This document shows positions 51,674 to 60,535 of a stretch of 64,000 nt of DNA, in pieces (position 1 is the first letter of the stretch; each line of letters opens with the position of its first letter). Source of the DNA: Paenibacillus xylanexedens. Its GTDB lineage: Bacteria; Bacillota; Bacilli; Paenibacillales; Paenibacillaceae. The notes under the pieces were generated by a model. The model had not been told where the DNA came from and ran no database searches. It was given only the letters and a program-made list of their open reading frames with translations. The position numbers were made by a program, and so were the translations under genes. Location of the stretch: contig NZ_VEIO01000005.1 in assembly GCF_007680605.1 (NCBI RefSeq), forward strand, positions 62,001-126,000, in the 5' to 3' direction.

Positions 51674-52333
51674 ATGAACAGACGAATTGGTAAACAAATT
51701 GGACTTATCCTTGTATGTCTTATGATGATCATTATGATGTGGGAAGGTCAGAAAACCGATGCGGCTGTTGCTGCTACTACTATTCCGGAGCAATCGATCC
51801 GTTTGCGGATTCTAGCGAATTCCGATGCGGCTGGAGATCAGCTCGTGAAACGCGAGATTCGGGATGCGGTCGTTGCACAGATGGGCGAATGGGTTGGGGC
51901 GCTGGAGAATCCGCAAAGTCTGGAGCAGGCTCGGTATGTCATTCGTGAACATCTGTCCGAGATTGAGAATCGGGTAGGGGAAGAGCTAATGAAACGCGGT
52001 CTGACTTATGATTATCAGGTGGAGCTTGGCACGGTTCCTTTTCCAACAAAGCTATATGGCGGTACGGTGTACCCTGCCGGCGAATATGAAGCAGTACGGA
52101 TCACGCTGGGCGAAGGCAAAGGGCAGAACTGGTGGTGTGTGTTGTTCCCGCCGCTCTGTTTCATTGATGCAAGTACAGGAGATGCGCTGGCCAAACCATC
52201 GACAGTCTCTGCCTCGGCTGCCGATGCAGTAGAGGTGAAAGCAACTGTGCAAGGTGAGACGCCTGAAGCGAGATTCTTCCTGTGGGATGTGGCCGTGAAA
52301 ATATGGGGTTGGATAGCAGGATTATTCACTTAA
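51674..52333 (+). CDS. spoIIR: Stage II sporulation protein R
   Basis: 219 residues from ATG 51674, with GGGGGAG upstream. A signal-type membrane helix (IGLILVCLMMIIMMWEGQ) precedes the secreted domain. The family hallmark IRLRILANSDAAGDQLVKREIRDAVV is near residue 42 and GQNWWCVLFPPLCFID near 155. Made in the forespore, SpoIIR is exported and activates SpoIIGA to process pro-sigma-E in the mother cell. The position between prmC/rodA and sua5 matches B. subtilis. Proper length, no damage. Confidence 0.95.
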   Translation: MNRRIGKQIGLILVCLMMIIMMWEGQKTDAAVAATTIPEQSIRLRILANSDAAGDQLVKREIRDAVVAQMGEWVGALENPQSLEQARYVIREHLSEIENRVGEELMKRGLTYDYQVELGTVPFPTKLYGGTVYPAGEYEAVRITLGEGKGQNWWCVLFPPLCFIDASTGDALAKPSTVSASAADAVEVKATVQGETPEARFFLWDVAVKIWGWIAGLFT

Positions 52334-52547
52334 CAACGAATTTAAGATATAATGAAATGCAGTGCGTTAGAATAAAAAACTTAGAGATGGAAGTTTCGTT
52401 GCAGGTGTGCGAGGAGCTTCCTTTTTACGTGAACAGGATATGCGGGGGAGGTACCTCATCGTTGGATCAAACCTGAAACGTGACAGATATGGTATACTTA
52501 TATGTACTGAAATTAAACCTACTTGAAGTTTAGGGATGATGATATAT

Positions 52548-53795
52548 ATGACCAGAGAACACGAAAAGATACAACAACCCTCGTTAGAGGACAAGCGCGA
52601 TGATGCGGCGTTAGAGAGAGCCAAGGGGGAGTACAACACAGCCTTCTGGGATGTCAGCGCGTTGTTGCATGAGCAGAGTGAGGCCGAGAACATAGATGTG
52701 AACGTGCAAGAGATTTCCCCAGTATCGGATGCGAAAAAGGGGAGCGCCGCCCGCGAAGCAGCACTCGCTGACTTGCAGGCAGCCGCGGCCTGCCTTCGTC
52801 AAGGGGAGACGGTTGCCTTCCCGACCGAGACGGTCTACGGCCTCGGCGCAGACGCGCGTAGCACGGAAGCGGTTGAGGCGGTATTTGCCGCCAAAGGGCG
52901 GCCTTCCGACAATCCGCTGATTGTGCATATCGCGCACCGTGACCAGCTACATGAGCTGGTCACCGAGGTGAATGCAACAGCGGAAGCGCTGATGGCGGCC
53001 TTCTGGCCGGGCCCGCTGACGCTGGTGCTGCCGGTTAGGCCAGGGGCGGTATCCCCTCGGGTCACTGCCGGACTGGATACAGTGGCCGTGCGCATGCCGG
53101 ACCACCCGGTGGCACTGCCACTCATCGCGGCGGCGGCATGCCCCGTGGCTGCGCCGAGTGCGAACCGTTCCGGGCGGCCTAGCCCGACCCTCGCCGCACA
53201 TGTGCGGGAGGATCTGGATGGCCGCATCGGCGGCATTGTGGACGGCGGCCCCACGGGGGTGGGCGTCGAGTCCACCGTGGTGCAGGCCGGTGACGACGGT
53301 ACCGTCACCATCCTGCGCCCTGGCGGCATTACGGCGGAACAGCTGTCCGCCGTAGCCGCCCGTGTCGCCACGGACCCAGCGCTTCTCGCTGAAGGGTCCG
53401 GTGGCGACAGCACCAGCCCGGCGCCGCGCTCGCCGGGCATGAAGTACACGCACTACGCACCCGAAGGGGCGCTGTGCGTGGTAGAGGGGCCGCCCGCAGC
53501 GGTGGCGGCCTGGACCCGCGCCGCCCTGGCGGAGGCGGCGCAGCGCGGAGAGCGCACCGCGGTGCTGGCGTTCGCCGAGCACGCGGAGCAGTACCGCGCC
53601 GATGCCGTGTTCTCGCTGGGCGACGCCAGCGAGCTGCAGGAAGCTGCGCGCAGGCTATACGCCGCGTTGCGCAGCTGCGATGAGCAGGGCGCCACATATA
53701 TTGTGGCGGAGGCCTGCTCGCGCGAAGGGCTGGGAGCAGCCGTCATGAACCGGCTACTCAAGGCGGCGGGCAACCAACTTATTCAAGTTGGTTGA
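52548..53795 (+). CDS. ywlC: L-threonylcarbamoyladenylate synthase (Sua5/YwlC/TsaC2 type)
   Basis: About 415 residues. The YrdC domain makes threonylcarbamoyl-AMP for tRNA t6A37 from threonine, bicarbonate and ATP; FPTETVYGLGADARS, KGRPSDNPLIVHI, SANRSGRPSPT and STVV are its blocks. A linker (SPGMKYTHYAP) leads to the Sua5 C-terminal Rossmann domain. The start is uncertain (ATG 52536, 52539 or 52548; AGGG upstream best suits 52548). About 65 hydrophilic residues precede the YrdC domain, an extension not usual in the family. The coding DNA from about 52740 is very GC-rich. Confidence 0.92.
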   Translation: MTREHEKIQQPSLEDKRDDAALERAKGEYNTAFWDVSALLHEQSEAENIDVNVQEISPVSDAKKGSAAREAALADLQAAAACLRQGETVAFPTETVYGLGADARSTEAVEAVFAAKGRPSDNPLIVHIAHRDQLHELVTEVNATAEALMAAFWPGPLTLVLPVRPGAVSPRVTAGLDTVAVRMPDHPVALPLIAAAACPVAAPSANRSGRPSPTLAAHVREDLDGRIGGIVDGGPTGVGVESTVVQAGDDGTVTILRPGGITAEQLSAVAARVATDPALLAEGSGGDSTSPAPRSPGMKYTHYAPEGALCVVEGPPAAVAAWTRAALAEAAQRGERTAVLAFAEHAEQYRADAVFSLGDASELQEAARRLYAALRSCDEQGATYIVAEACSREGLGAAVMNRLLKAAGNQLIQVG

Positions 53796-54055
53796 GCCGC
53801 TCACCTAAACGCTCCTGCCCACGGGATCAGGAGCGAGCCTCGGCATTCGCAAGCAGTCATCACGCTTGCATGCAGTCGTCACGTTTAACGTTCCAATCTA
53901 TTATTTTCATATTAGCAAGGTCGCACTTGATCTGTTTTTTCATCATCGGAAAGCTGTACCCCACACTTCTTAGCTCCGTTTCCCTGTAACCGTCATGTTT
54001 GAGTTCTTGTCCGCATATCGTGTACAAGAACCTTATGTGACTTGGGGGTATGAGG

Positions 54056-54616
54056 ATGTGGGATGTGTCTGCCCATGTAGGGCAGTTGGTAACCATTCTG
54101 ATTATGGCGGTTGCGCTGGGGCTTGATGCATTCTCGCTGGGCATCGGCATTGGCATGAAGGGTATACGGCTACGGGATGTATTGAAAATTAGCACCGTTA
54201 CGGCACTGTTTCATGTCATCATGCCGCTTGCCGGCATGTATATGGGTAAGTATGTCAGTTCCTTGCTGGGCAATATTACGAATTACGCGGCAGGCGGCCT
54301 GCTGGTACTGCTAGGCGCTCACATGATTTTTAATGCGTTTCGTGAAGGGGAAACCAAGCTGGTCGATCATCGATCTTTGCTGGGTATTCTTTTGTTTTCG
54401 CTTAGTGTCAGCGTAGATTCATTCTCTGTCGGGGTGTCACTTGGCATGTTCAGTAGTGATCTTGTCCTTACGATTTTGGCCTTTGGTTTCTGCGGTGGCT
54501 TGATGTCGATTATGGGTCTGCTTCTGGGGCGTAGGGTAAGCCAGAATTTGGGGGATTACGGTGAAGCTGTAGGCGGAGCGATCTTGCTTGCCTTCGGACT
54601 TTTGTTTATATTTTAA
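54056..54616 (+). CDS. mntP: Manganese efflux pump MntP (YwlD-like)
   Basis: 186 residues, six membrane helices. Conserved charged residues in membrane segments are visible in ALGLDAFSLGIGIGMKG and SVSVDSFSVGVSLG (the DUF204 repeats). It exports excess Mn2+. ATG 54056 was chosen because GGGGGT is 6 bases upstream; ATG 54050 touches that site. No yybP-ykoY manganese riboswitch could be recognised upstream. The order sua5-mntP-ywlE is as in B. subtilis. Confidence 0.92.
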   Translation: MWDVSAHVGQLVTILIMAVALGLDAFSLGIGIGMKGIRLRDVLKISTVTALFHVIMPLAGMYMGKYVSSLLGNITNYAAGGLLVLLGAHMIFNAFREGETKLVDHRSLLGILLFSLSVSVDSFSVGVSLGMFSSDLVLTILAFGFCGGLMSIMGLLLGRRVSQNLGDYGEAVGGAILLAFGLLFIF

Positions 54617-54681
54617 AAAATAAAACGTTTGAACGATACGATAGGTAGTTCACATCTTGATCATATGGGGAGGCTATTACA

Positions 54682-55254
54682 ATGAAACATATTTTGTTTG
54701 TATGTACAGGAAACACGTGCCGCAGCCCCATGGCAGAAGGGCTTATGAGGAAACTTGCAGCCGAGCGCGGCATTGAGGTACATGTACGTTCCGCAGGTGT
54801 GGCTGCGTCGTCAGGTATGCCGATATCACGTCATGCCGAAGCGGTTTTGAAAGATCATCAGGCAGAAGGCCCATCCCAGTCTACACAGCTGAGTGAAGCG
54901 TTGGTCGAATGGGCAGATCTGATTCTGACGTTAACGCGGAGCCATAAGCAACATGTGATGCAGGTGTTCCCGGATTCTATTCAGAAAACGTACACGCTGA
55001 AAGAATATGCCGAGAATGATGCACAAGTGCTTCAAGACCTGGAGGAGTTGGACAGCCTGTTTGCTTCACTAGAGATGAAACGGGCCCTGGGCCAGGAGAT
55101 TCTGGCATCGGAGCGAGAGCGTGCGATCGAAATTCGGCAACGCATCCCGAGTTTTGATATCTCCGATCCGTTTGGCGGTAGCCGGGACGATTACAACATT
55201 GCGGCTGCGGAGATTCGTACAGCGTTATCCAAGCTTCTAGATAAGCTTGAATAA
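54682..55254 (+). CDS. ywlE: Protein-arginine-phosphatase YwlE
   Basis: 190 residues. The low-molecular-weight phosphatase loop VCTGNTCRSPMAEG (Cys8 to Ser15) has Thr in the second-shell place that makes YwlE-type enzymes specific for phosphoarginine. The general acid Asp is in ISDPFGGSRDDY near residue 163. It removes phosphoarginine marks made by McsB and thus spares proteins from ClpCP. GGGGAGG precedes ATG 54682. The chain is about 40 residues longer than B. subtilis YwlE owing to a helical insert near 115-140. Confidence 0.92.
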   Translation: MKHILFVCTGNTCRSPMAEGLMRKLAAERGIEVHVRSAGVAASSGMPISRHAEAVLKDHQAEGPSQSTQLSEALVEWADLILTLTRSHKQHVMQVFPDSIQKTYTLKEYAENDAQVLQDLEELDSLFASLEMKRALGQEILASERERAIEIRQRIPSFDISDPFGGSRDDYNIAAAEIRTALSKLLDKLE

Positions 55255-55425
55255 TTCAGCTGTACAGAGACAAGATATACAAACAGAACATGGAATGTAA
55301 ATTAACCGTTGATTTTCAAGGTGGGTTGATTTATGATGAAGGGGAAAACAGGGATCCGGTGTAACTGGCGACGAAGTGGGCACAACCACAATGGAGCACC
55401 GGAACAAACGGCCGGTCGCCTGGGC

Positions 55426-55467
55426 AAAAGAGCAATTCTGCGATACCCGCAGACTGCTCTTTTTTTC
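55426..55467 (+). terminator. Intrinsic terminator after ywlE
   Basis: AAAAGAGCA and TGCTCTTTT pair, with an inner CTGCG/CGCAG stem, followed by T-run to 55467. Ends the ychF-side transcript group about 170 bases after the ywlE stop codon. Confidence 0.85.
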
Positions 55468-55598
55468 GTCTTTCATCTGATTTTTCGCTATAATAGTACC
55501 TGAAATGCCATGTAGCGCATGTGTAGAGCAAACATTCACTATATAAGTTGAACTATTTATTTACACGTTAACGGAGAGGACAGAAAAAACCTGAAAAA

Positions 55599-55680
55599 GC
55601 GAAGCGGTCGCCTTTATCCCCGGATTTTCCCCTTTGGGAAAGGGAATCGAAAAAATCTGGGGATAACAGCGATTGGAAGG
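55599..55680 (+). repeat. Hairpin repeat family, copy 1
   Basis: About 82 bases with terminal GCGAAGCGGTCGC-like and GCGATTGG-like ends. TTATCCCC (55614-55621) faces GGGGATAA (55649-55656), and the arms pair over about 25 bases. Two relatives lie at 56411-56490 (inverted) and 57928-58006. No frame inside. Confidence 0.8.
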
Positions 55681-55765
55681 TTATTCTGTCATCGGAGTGG
55701 ACTGTGTAAGATCTTTAGTTCAACTTGTATAGATAGCGGGCATGATTTTATCGGGAGGCGATAGG

Positions 55766-56359
55766 ATGACAATTGAATTGGATTCGGAACAACCCGGATT
55801 GCAACAACAGACGGCATCAATCCTGCGCGAACTGGCGACAGCCGGTAAACTTGGCTCTGGCCATGTTGTTGTGATCGGCACGAGTACAAGCGAGGTCGCA
55901 GGCCAGCGCATTGGAACAAGCGGTGCCGTCGACGTGGCGGATCAGTTGCTTGCAGGTATTCGCGAGGTGCAGACGGAGTTTGGTTTCGACACGGTATTCC
56001 AGTGCTGTGAACACCTGAACCGAGCCCTTGTAATGGAACGTGCGTTGCTTCATCGGCTTGGATTAACGGAGGTTGGCGCTGTACCTGTGCCGAAAGCTGG
56101 GGGTTCCATGGCATCTACTGCCTATCGTTCACTGTCCGATCCATGTCTGGCTGAGCACGTTCAAGCCCATGCAGGTCTGGATATCGGTGAGACCATGATT
56201 GGCATGCATCTTCGCCATGTTGCGGTTCCTTTCCGGACATCACTTCGTTACATTGGAGAGGCTCGTGTTACAGCAGCACTTACACGTCCGAAACTGATTG
56301 GCGGCGAACGTGCGGTTTACCGAATGGAGGAACAACCTGATTCGACCTTTTGTGACTAA
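55766..56359 (+). CDS. ywlG: Conserved YwlG/TIGR01440-family protein of unknown function
   Basis: 197 residues from ATG 55766 with GGGAGGCG upstream. Family landmarks are HVVVIGTSTSEVAGQRIGTSGA, FQCCEHLNRALVMERALL, and PKAGGSMASTAYRSL, as in the UPF0340 group. The fold is thought to be alpha/beta with a likely binding pocket, but no activity is established. The gene sits before glyA in many Firmicutes, as here. Hairpin repeats stand on both sides. Confidence 0.9.
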   Translation: MTIELDSEQPGLQQQTASILRELATAGKLGSGHVVVIGTSTSEVAGQRIGTSGAVDVADQLLAGIREVQTEFGFDTVFQCCEHLNRALVMERALLHRLGLTEVGAVPVPKAGGSMASTAYRSLSDPCLAEHVQAHAGLDIGETMIGMHLRHVAVPFRTSLRYIGEARVTAALTRPKLIGGERAVYRMEEQPDSTFCD

Positions 56360-56410
56360 CGTATAAAGCGAAATCGTCAGGTTACACTCAGACTTCGATT
56401 GCATCACCGT

Positions 56411-56490
56411 CTTACGATCGCTATTATCCCCAGATTTCTTTGAATCTCCTTTTAAAAGGGAAAATCCGGTGATAAATGCGAACGCGCTGC
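56411..56490 (-). repeat. Hairpin repeat family, copy 2 (inverted)
   Basis: About 80 bases between ywlG and glyA. Its reverse complement aligns with copies 1 and 3 over the TTATC-CCGGATTTTCCC arm, loop and ATCTGGGGATAA arm. Orientation is opposite to the other two. Confidence 0.8.
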
Positions 56491-56576
56491 TTCTCCAGAT
56501 TGGTGTTGCACTCTCCGTTTACGTGGAAACATCATTTCGCTTTATAACTTCATTATAATTTAGGAGGAATTTAATC

Positions 56577-57824
56577 ATGGAACAATTGCGTAAAAATGAC
56601 CCTGCAGTATTGGAAGCAATGAATCTTGAACTGAAACGTCAACAGAACAACATCGAGCTGATCGCATCCGAGAACATCGTAAGTGAAGCGGTAATTGAAG
56701 CACTCGGCTCCGTTCTGACGAATAAGTACGCTGAAGGTTATCCAGGCAAACGTTACTATGGTGGCTGTGAGCATGTCGATGTCGTTGAAGATATCGCGCG
56801 TGATCGCGCGAAAGAATTGTTTGGTGCAGAACATGCGAACGTGCAGCCGCACTCCGGTGCACAAGCGAACATGGCTGTATATCTGGCGGCGTTGAAGCCT
56901 GGCGATACCGTTCTGGGTATGAACCTGGCACATGGCGGTCACTTGACGCATGGTAGCCCGGTGAATGCTTCCGGTTTGCTGTACAACTTCGTTGCGTATG
57001 GCGTTCAAGAAGATACATTCCTCATTGATTATGATGAAGTTCGCAAAGCAGCATTCAAACACCGCCCTCGTCTGATCGTAGCAGGCGCAAGTGCATACCC
57101 GCGTACGATTGATTTTGAAAAGCTGGCTTCGATCGCGAACGATGTTGGCGCGCTGTTCATGGTTGATATGGCACACATCGCAGGACTTGTTGCTGCTGGA
57201 TTGCATCCTAACCCGGTGCCACATGCCCACTTCGTGACAACAACGACACACAAAACATTGCGCGGACCACGTGGCGGTATGATCCTGTGCCGCAAGTCCT
57301 GGGCAGCTGCTATTGATAAAGCGGTATTCCCGGGTTCCCAAGGTGGACCTTTGATGCACGTAATCGCTTCAAAAGCTGTTGCATTTGGTGAAGCTTTGCA
57401 ACCTTCGTTCAAAACGTATGCTCAGAACGTGGTGAAAAACGCACAGGTGCTGGCTGAAACATTGATCTCTGAAGGATTGAACATTGTATCCGGCGGTACA
57501 GACAACCACTTGATGCTGATCGATACTCGTAGCGTGAACATCACGGGTAAGGAAGCAGAGCATGTACTTGATTCCATCGGTATTACCGTAAATAAAAACG
57601 CGATTCCGTTTGATCCAACAAGTCCGTTTATCACGAGTGGTATCCGTATTGGTACACCTGCGGCGACTTCCCGCGGTATGGACGAGAAAGCAATGGTAGC
57701 GATCGGTAAGATCATTGCCAAGACGCTTAAAAATCCAAAAGATACAGCAACACTGGATCAGGCACGCGCTGAGGTAACTGCCCTGACGGATCAGTACCCG
57801 CTGTACACTGACCTTAAATACTAG
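56577..57824 (+). CDS. glyA: Serine hydroxymethyltransferase
   Basis: 415 residues, PLP enzyme that converts serine and tetrahydrofolate to glycine and 5,10-methylene-THF. The PLP lysine is Lys226 in TTTTHKTLRGPRGG. NIELIASENIVSEAV, YAEGYPGKRYYGGCE and HSGAQANMAVY are family blocks. AGGAGG precedes ATG 56577. It is preceded by ywlG and followed by upp, as in B. subtilis. Confidence 0.97.
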   Translation: MEQLRKNDPAVLEAMNLELKRQQNNIELIASENIVSEAVIEALGSVLTNKYAEGYPGKRYYGGCEHVDVVEDIARDRAKELFGAEHANVQPHSGAQANMAVYLAALKPGDTVLGMNLAHGGHLTHGSPVNASGLLYNFVAYGVQEDTFLIDYDEVRKAAFKHRPRLIVAGASAYPRTIDFEKLASIANDVGALFMVDMAHIAGLVAAGLHPNPVPHAHFVTTTTHKTLRGPRGGMILCRKSWAAAIDKAVFPGSQGGPLMHVIASKAVAFGEALQPSFKTYAQNVVKNAQVLAETLISEGLNIVSGGTDNHLMLIDTRSVNITGKEAEHVLDSIGITVNKNAIPFDPTSPFITSGIRIGTPAATSRGMDEKAMVAIGKIIAKTLKNPKDTATLDQARAEVTALTDQYPLYTDLKY

Positions 57825-57927
57825 GATTTTTACTACTACTGCTAAAAACATTGCTCGCGCTGTTTGATTTTGAAGGTTGCTAAAATGGAATACAAAGTAA
57901 CGTAGCGAGCAGAATGAGGCCGTAGAA

Positions 57928-58006
57928 GCGAAGCGCTCGCATTTATCCCCGAATTTTTACCTTTCTAAGGTGATTCATAAAATTTGGGGATAACGGCGAT
58001 CGAAGG
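57928..58006 (+). repeat. Hairpin repeat family, copy 3
   Basis: About 79 bases after glyA. It has GCGAAGCGCTCGCATTTATC at the left and a GGGGATAACGGCGATCG right arm, the same orientation as copy 1. The downstream CATTCTGGTGGCGGAGTG is also similar to copy 1. Confidence 0.8.
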
Positions 58007-58074
58007 AGCATTCTGGTGGCGGAGTGCTATTGTATTTAACATTTTGCTATTCAACTCACACAACAGCACGAGCA

Positions 58075-58111
58075 AACAGGACCGGATGGATCATTTTCCG
58101 GTCCTGTTTTT
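58075..58111 (+). terminator. Intrinsic terminator of glyA
   Basis: AACAGGACCGG (58075-58085) pairs with CCGGTCCTGTT (58098-58108), then T3. Outside this hairpin and repeat copy 3, 57825-58267 shows only the upp promoter region (TATAAT near 58175). Confidence 0.85.
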
Positions 58112-58267
58112 GTAGGATTTGCTTTTCTGTAATGATTAGGTGCCCTTTGATGGTGTAATTCAGTGTGGGTGATGATATAATATACAGGATTTATCGAGCC
58201 TGTGAATGACGGCTAGGTATATTTGGAAATGCTTAACTCATGAAGAACTTACCGGAGGGACAATTTA

Positions 58268-58897
58268 ATGGGAAAATTAGTAATATGTGATCACCCCCTG
58301 ATTCAACACAAACTGACGTTTATACGCGATATGCGTACGAATACGAAAGATTTTCGTGAATTGGTTGATGAAGTAGCAACATTAATGGCCTACGAGATTA
58401 CAAGAGACGTTGAGCTGGAATCCATTGACGTACAAACGCCTGTAGCGGCGACACAAGGAAAAGTAATTTCTGGACGTATGCTTGGACTGGTACCGATTCT
58501 GCGCGCAGGACTGGGGATGCTGGATGGCGTGGTGAAGTTGCTGCCAGCGGCAAAAGTAGGACATGTTGGCTTGTTCCGTGATCCGGAAACATTGCAACCG
58601 GTAGAATACTACACCAAGTTGCCTACAGATGTAACTGAACGCCAGCTGATTGTGATTGACCCGATGCTTGCAACAGGCGGTTCGGCGATCGCGGCGATTG
58701 ACGTGCTCAAAAAGCGCGGTTGCACTCAGATCAAAATGATGAACCTGGTTGCAGCGCCAGAGGGCGTAAAAGCAGTACAAGATGCACATCCAGATGTAGA
58801 CATCTATGTAGCTGCGCTTGACGACCGTCTGGATGATCACGGATATATCGTGCCAGGACTTGGCGATGCGGGAGACCGTCTGTACGGAACGAAATAA
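58268..58897 (+). CDS. upp: Uracil phosphoribosyltransferase
   Basis: 209 residues. Joins uracil and PRPP to UMP, the salvage counterpart to the uracil degradation locus at 8-16 kb. PRPP-binding DPMLATGGSA near 128-137 and the uracil-binding GDAGDRLYGT at the C-terminus are intact. GGAGGG lies upstream of ATG 58268. mnaA follows 40 bases later. Confidence 0.97.
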   Translation: MGKLVICDHPLIQHKLTFIRDMRTNTKDFRELVDEVATLMAYEITRDVELESIDVQTPVAATQGKVISGRMLGLVPILRAGLGMLDGVVKLLPAAKVGHVGLFRDPETLQPVEYYTKLPTDVTERQLIVIDPMLATGGSAIAAIDVLKKRGCTQIKMMNLVAAPEGVKAVQDAHPDVDIYVAALDDRLDDHGYIVPGLGDAGDRLYGTK

Positions 58898-58936
58898 GCA
58901 TATTTTCATGCGGATTAGAAAAGGGGCTTTGCTCGA

Positions 58937-60094
58937 ATGTCCAAAAAAATTAAAGTGATGACTATTTTCGGGGTGCGTCCAGAAGCGATCAAGATGGCTC
59001 CGCTTATTCTGGAATTGCAAAAACATCCCGAGTCTATTGAGTCGATTGTTTGCGTAACCGCGCAACATCGCCAGATGCTTGATCAGGTTCTTGAAGTTTT
59101 CGACATTCATCCCAATTATGATCTGGATGTCATGAAGGATCGCCAGACCCTGAACGAAATTACCATTCGTGTTCTTGGCGGTCTGGAGCCGGTTTTGCGT
59201 GAAGCCAAGCCTGATATCGTGCTCGTTCACGGTGATACGTTGACTACATTTGTAGCCAGCTATGCAGCCTTCCTGCAACAGATTCAGGTTGGGCATGTGG
59301 AAGCCGGTCTGCGGACGTGGAATAAGCTGTCGCCTTACCCGGAAGAGATGAATCGCCAGCTGACGGGTGTTTTGGCCGATCTGCATTTTGCACCAACGGA
59401 TTGGTCTTCTTCCAATCTTGCAAAAGAAAATAAACCGGAGTCTAGTACCTACGTCACAGGCAACACGGTAACGGATGTGTTTCAATATACAGTACGGGAG
59501 GATTACAAACACCCGGTACTTGATTGGGCACAAGGCAAACGCCTGGTGCTGATGACTGCTCATCGCCGCGAATCTCAAGGCGAGCCTCACCGCAACATTT
59601 TCCAGGCCGTCAAACGTATTGCAGACGAATTCGAAGATATTGCCATCGTGTACCCGGTGCACCCTAGTCCTGCTGTGAAGGAGCCGGCTCACGCGATTTT
59701 GGGGAATCATCCCCGTATTCGGTTAATTGATCCGCTAGACGTAGTGGATTTGCATAACTTTTACCCGCACACTCACTTGATCCTGACTGATTCAGGCGGT
59801 TTGCAGGAAGAAGCGCCTTCGTTTGGTGTGCCTGTTCTTGTATTGCGCGATACAACAGAGCGCCCGGAAGGCATCGAAGCGGGCACGCTCGAATTGGTAG
59901 GGACAGAAGAGGAACGTGTATATGAACGGACCAAGGCTCTGCTTACAGACGAAGCACTGTATGCAAGCATGAGTCAAGCTGCTAATCCATACGGTGATGG
60001 ACATGCATCGGAAAGAATTGTCAATGCGATTTTGCACCATTTCGGCGTAAAAAGTGAGCGCCCGGAATCATTTCACAGAAAGTTCAAAAAATAA
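58937..60094 (+). CDS. mnaA: UDP-N-acetylglucosamine 2-epimerase (non-hydrolysing)
   Basis: 385 residues. Interconverts UDP-GlcNAc and UDP-ManNAc for teichoic-acid linkage units and other cell-wall polymers. GVRPEAIKMAPLI at the N-terminus, VHGDTLTTFVASY, HVEAGLRTWNKLSPYPEEMNR and DSGGLQEEAPSFGVPVLVLRDTTERPEG are family blocks. AAAGGGGC is about 10 bases before ATG 58937. upp-mnaA-atp order matches B. subtilis. Confidence 0.96.
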   Translation: MSKKIKVMTIFGVRPEAIKMAPLILELQKHPESIESIVCVTAQHRQMLDQVLEVFDIHPNYDLDVMKDRQTLNEITIRVLGGLEPVLREAKPDIVLVHGDTLTTFVASYAAFLQQIQVGHVEAGLRTWNKLSPYPEEMNRQLTGVLADLHFAPTDWSSSNLAKENKPESSTYVTGNTVTDVFQYTVREDYKHPVLDWAQGKRLVLMTAHRRESQGEPHRNIFQAVKRIADEFEDIAIVYPVHPSPAVKEPAHAILGNHPRIRLIDPLDVVDLHNFYPHTHLILTDSGGLQEEAPSFGVPVLVLRDTTERPEGIEAGTLELVGTEEERVYERTKALLTDEALYASMSQAANPYGDGHASERIVNAILHHFGVKSERPESFHRKFKK

Positions 60095-60154
60095 TTCACA
60101 TTTTCTGTTGGATTTATAGAGGGGATAGCATACAGTTAAACTGTACGGTTTACG

Positions 60155-60190
60155 CGGGTTTACGGGCTGTAATAAGCTGTAGACCCGTCG
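60155..60190 (+). terminator. Possible hairpin between mnaA and the atp operon
   Basis: CGGGTTTAC and GTAGACCCG pair around an inner CTG/CAG-type stem, followed by CGTTTCTCCCTTT. This may end mnaA, but the T-tract is weak. Confidence 0.4.
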
Positions 60191-60280
60191 TTTCTCCCTT
60201 TAAAACGCTAAAATCAATCAATTGACAAAGGCTCTCATCATTCAGTAAAATTAACTGGGATTGCAAGGGTGGCGTGGAAA

Positions 60281-60535
60281 ATGGCCGATTCGAACAAACC
60301 AAATTCATCCCGTAACCATGATGATAAGGTCTGGAAAGCAATGGGGCTCGTGACAGCTTTTGGAATCGAGATTGCCTTGCTCGCTGTTGCCGGATATTAC
60401 GCTGGCTCGTGGTTGGACAGGACCATTGGAGGCAACGGAATATGGATCGCCGTAAGCGTTCTCTTTTTTCTTGCGGCAGGCGGGGTAAGCATTTACTTTA
60501 TTGCTAAAAAATTCATGGGGGAAAGTGATGAGTGA
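60281..60535 (+). CDS. atpZ: AtpZ/AtpI-family membrane protein (ATP synthase accessory)
   Basis: 84 residues from ATG 60281 with AAGGGTGG upstream. Two membrane helices (GLVTAFGIEIALLAVAGYYAG and WIAVSVLFFLAAGGVSIYFIA) with a basic N-terminal tail. AtpZ is linked to assembly or cation supply of the c-ring. It overlaps atpI by 8 bases and opens the ATP synthase operon. Confidence 0.85.
   Translation: MADSNKPNSSRNHDDKVWKAMGLVTAFGIEIALLAVAGYYAGSWLDRTIGGNGIWIAVSVLFFLAAGGVSIYFIAKKFMGESDE

Larger units (their letters stand above)
55255..55765 (+). other. Intergenic region where rpiB would be expected
   Basis: 511 bases with no gene. In B. subtilis rpiB (ywlF) lies between ywlE and ywlG. Here there is only a terminator (55426-55467) and a hairpin repeat (55599-55680). 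No remnant of an RpiB frame is seen. Confidence 0.65.

Noticed and set aside
53796..54055. Possible yybP-ykoY manganese riboswitch before mntP
   Set aside because: I looked for the conserved GGGGAGTAG-type blocks and did not find them; the region holds only short weak pairings.
58382..59710. 442-codon open frame on the minus strand across upp and mnaA
   Set aside because: It lies antisense to two clear, full-length genes and has no family motifs. Its amino acids (many Cys, His, Arg, Phe) are those expected from the mirror frame of GC-biased coding DNA.
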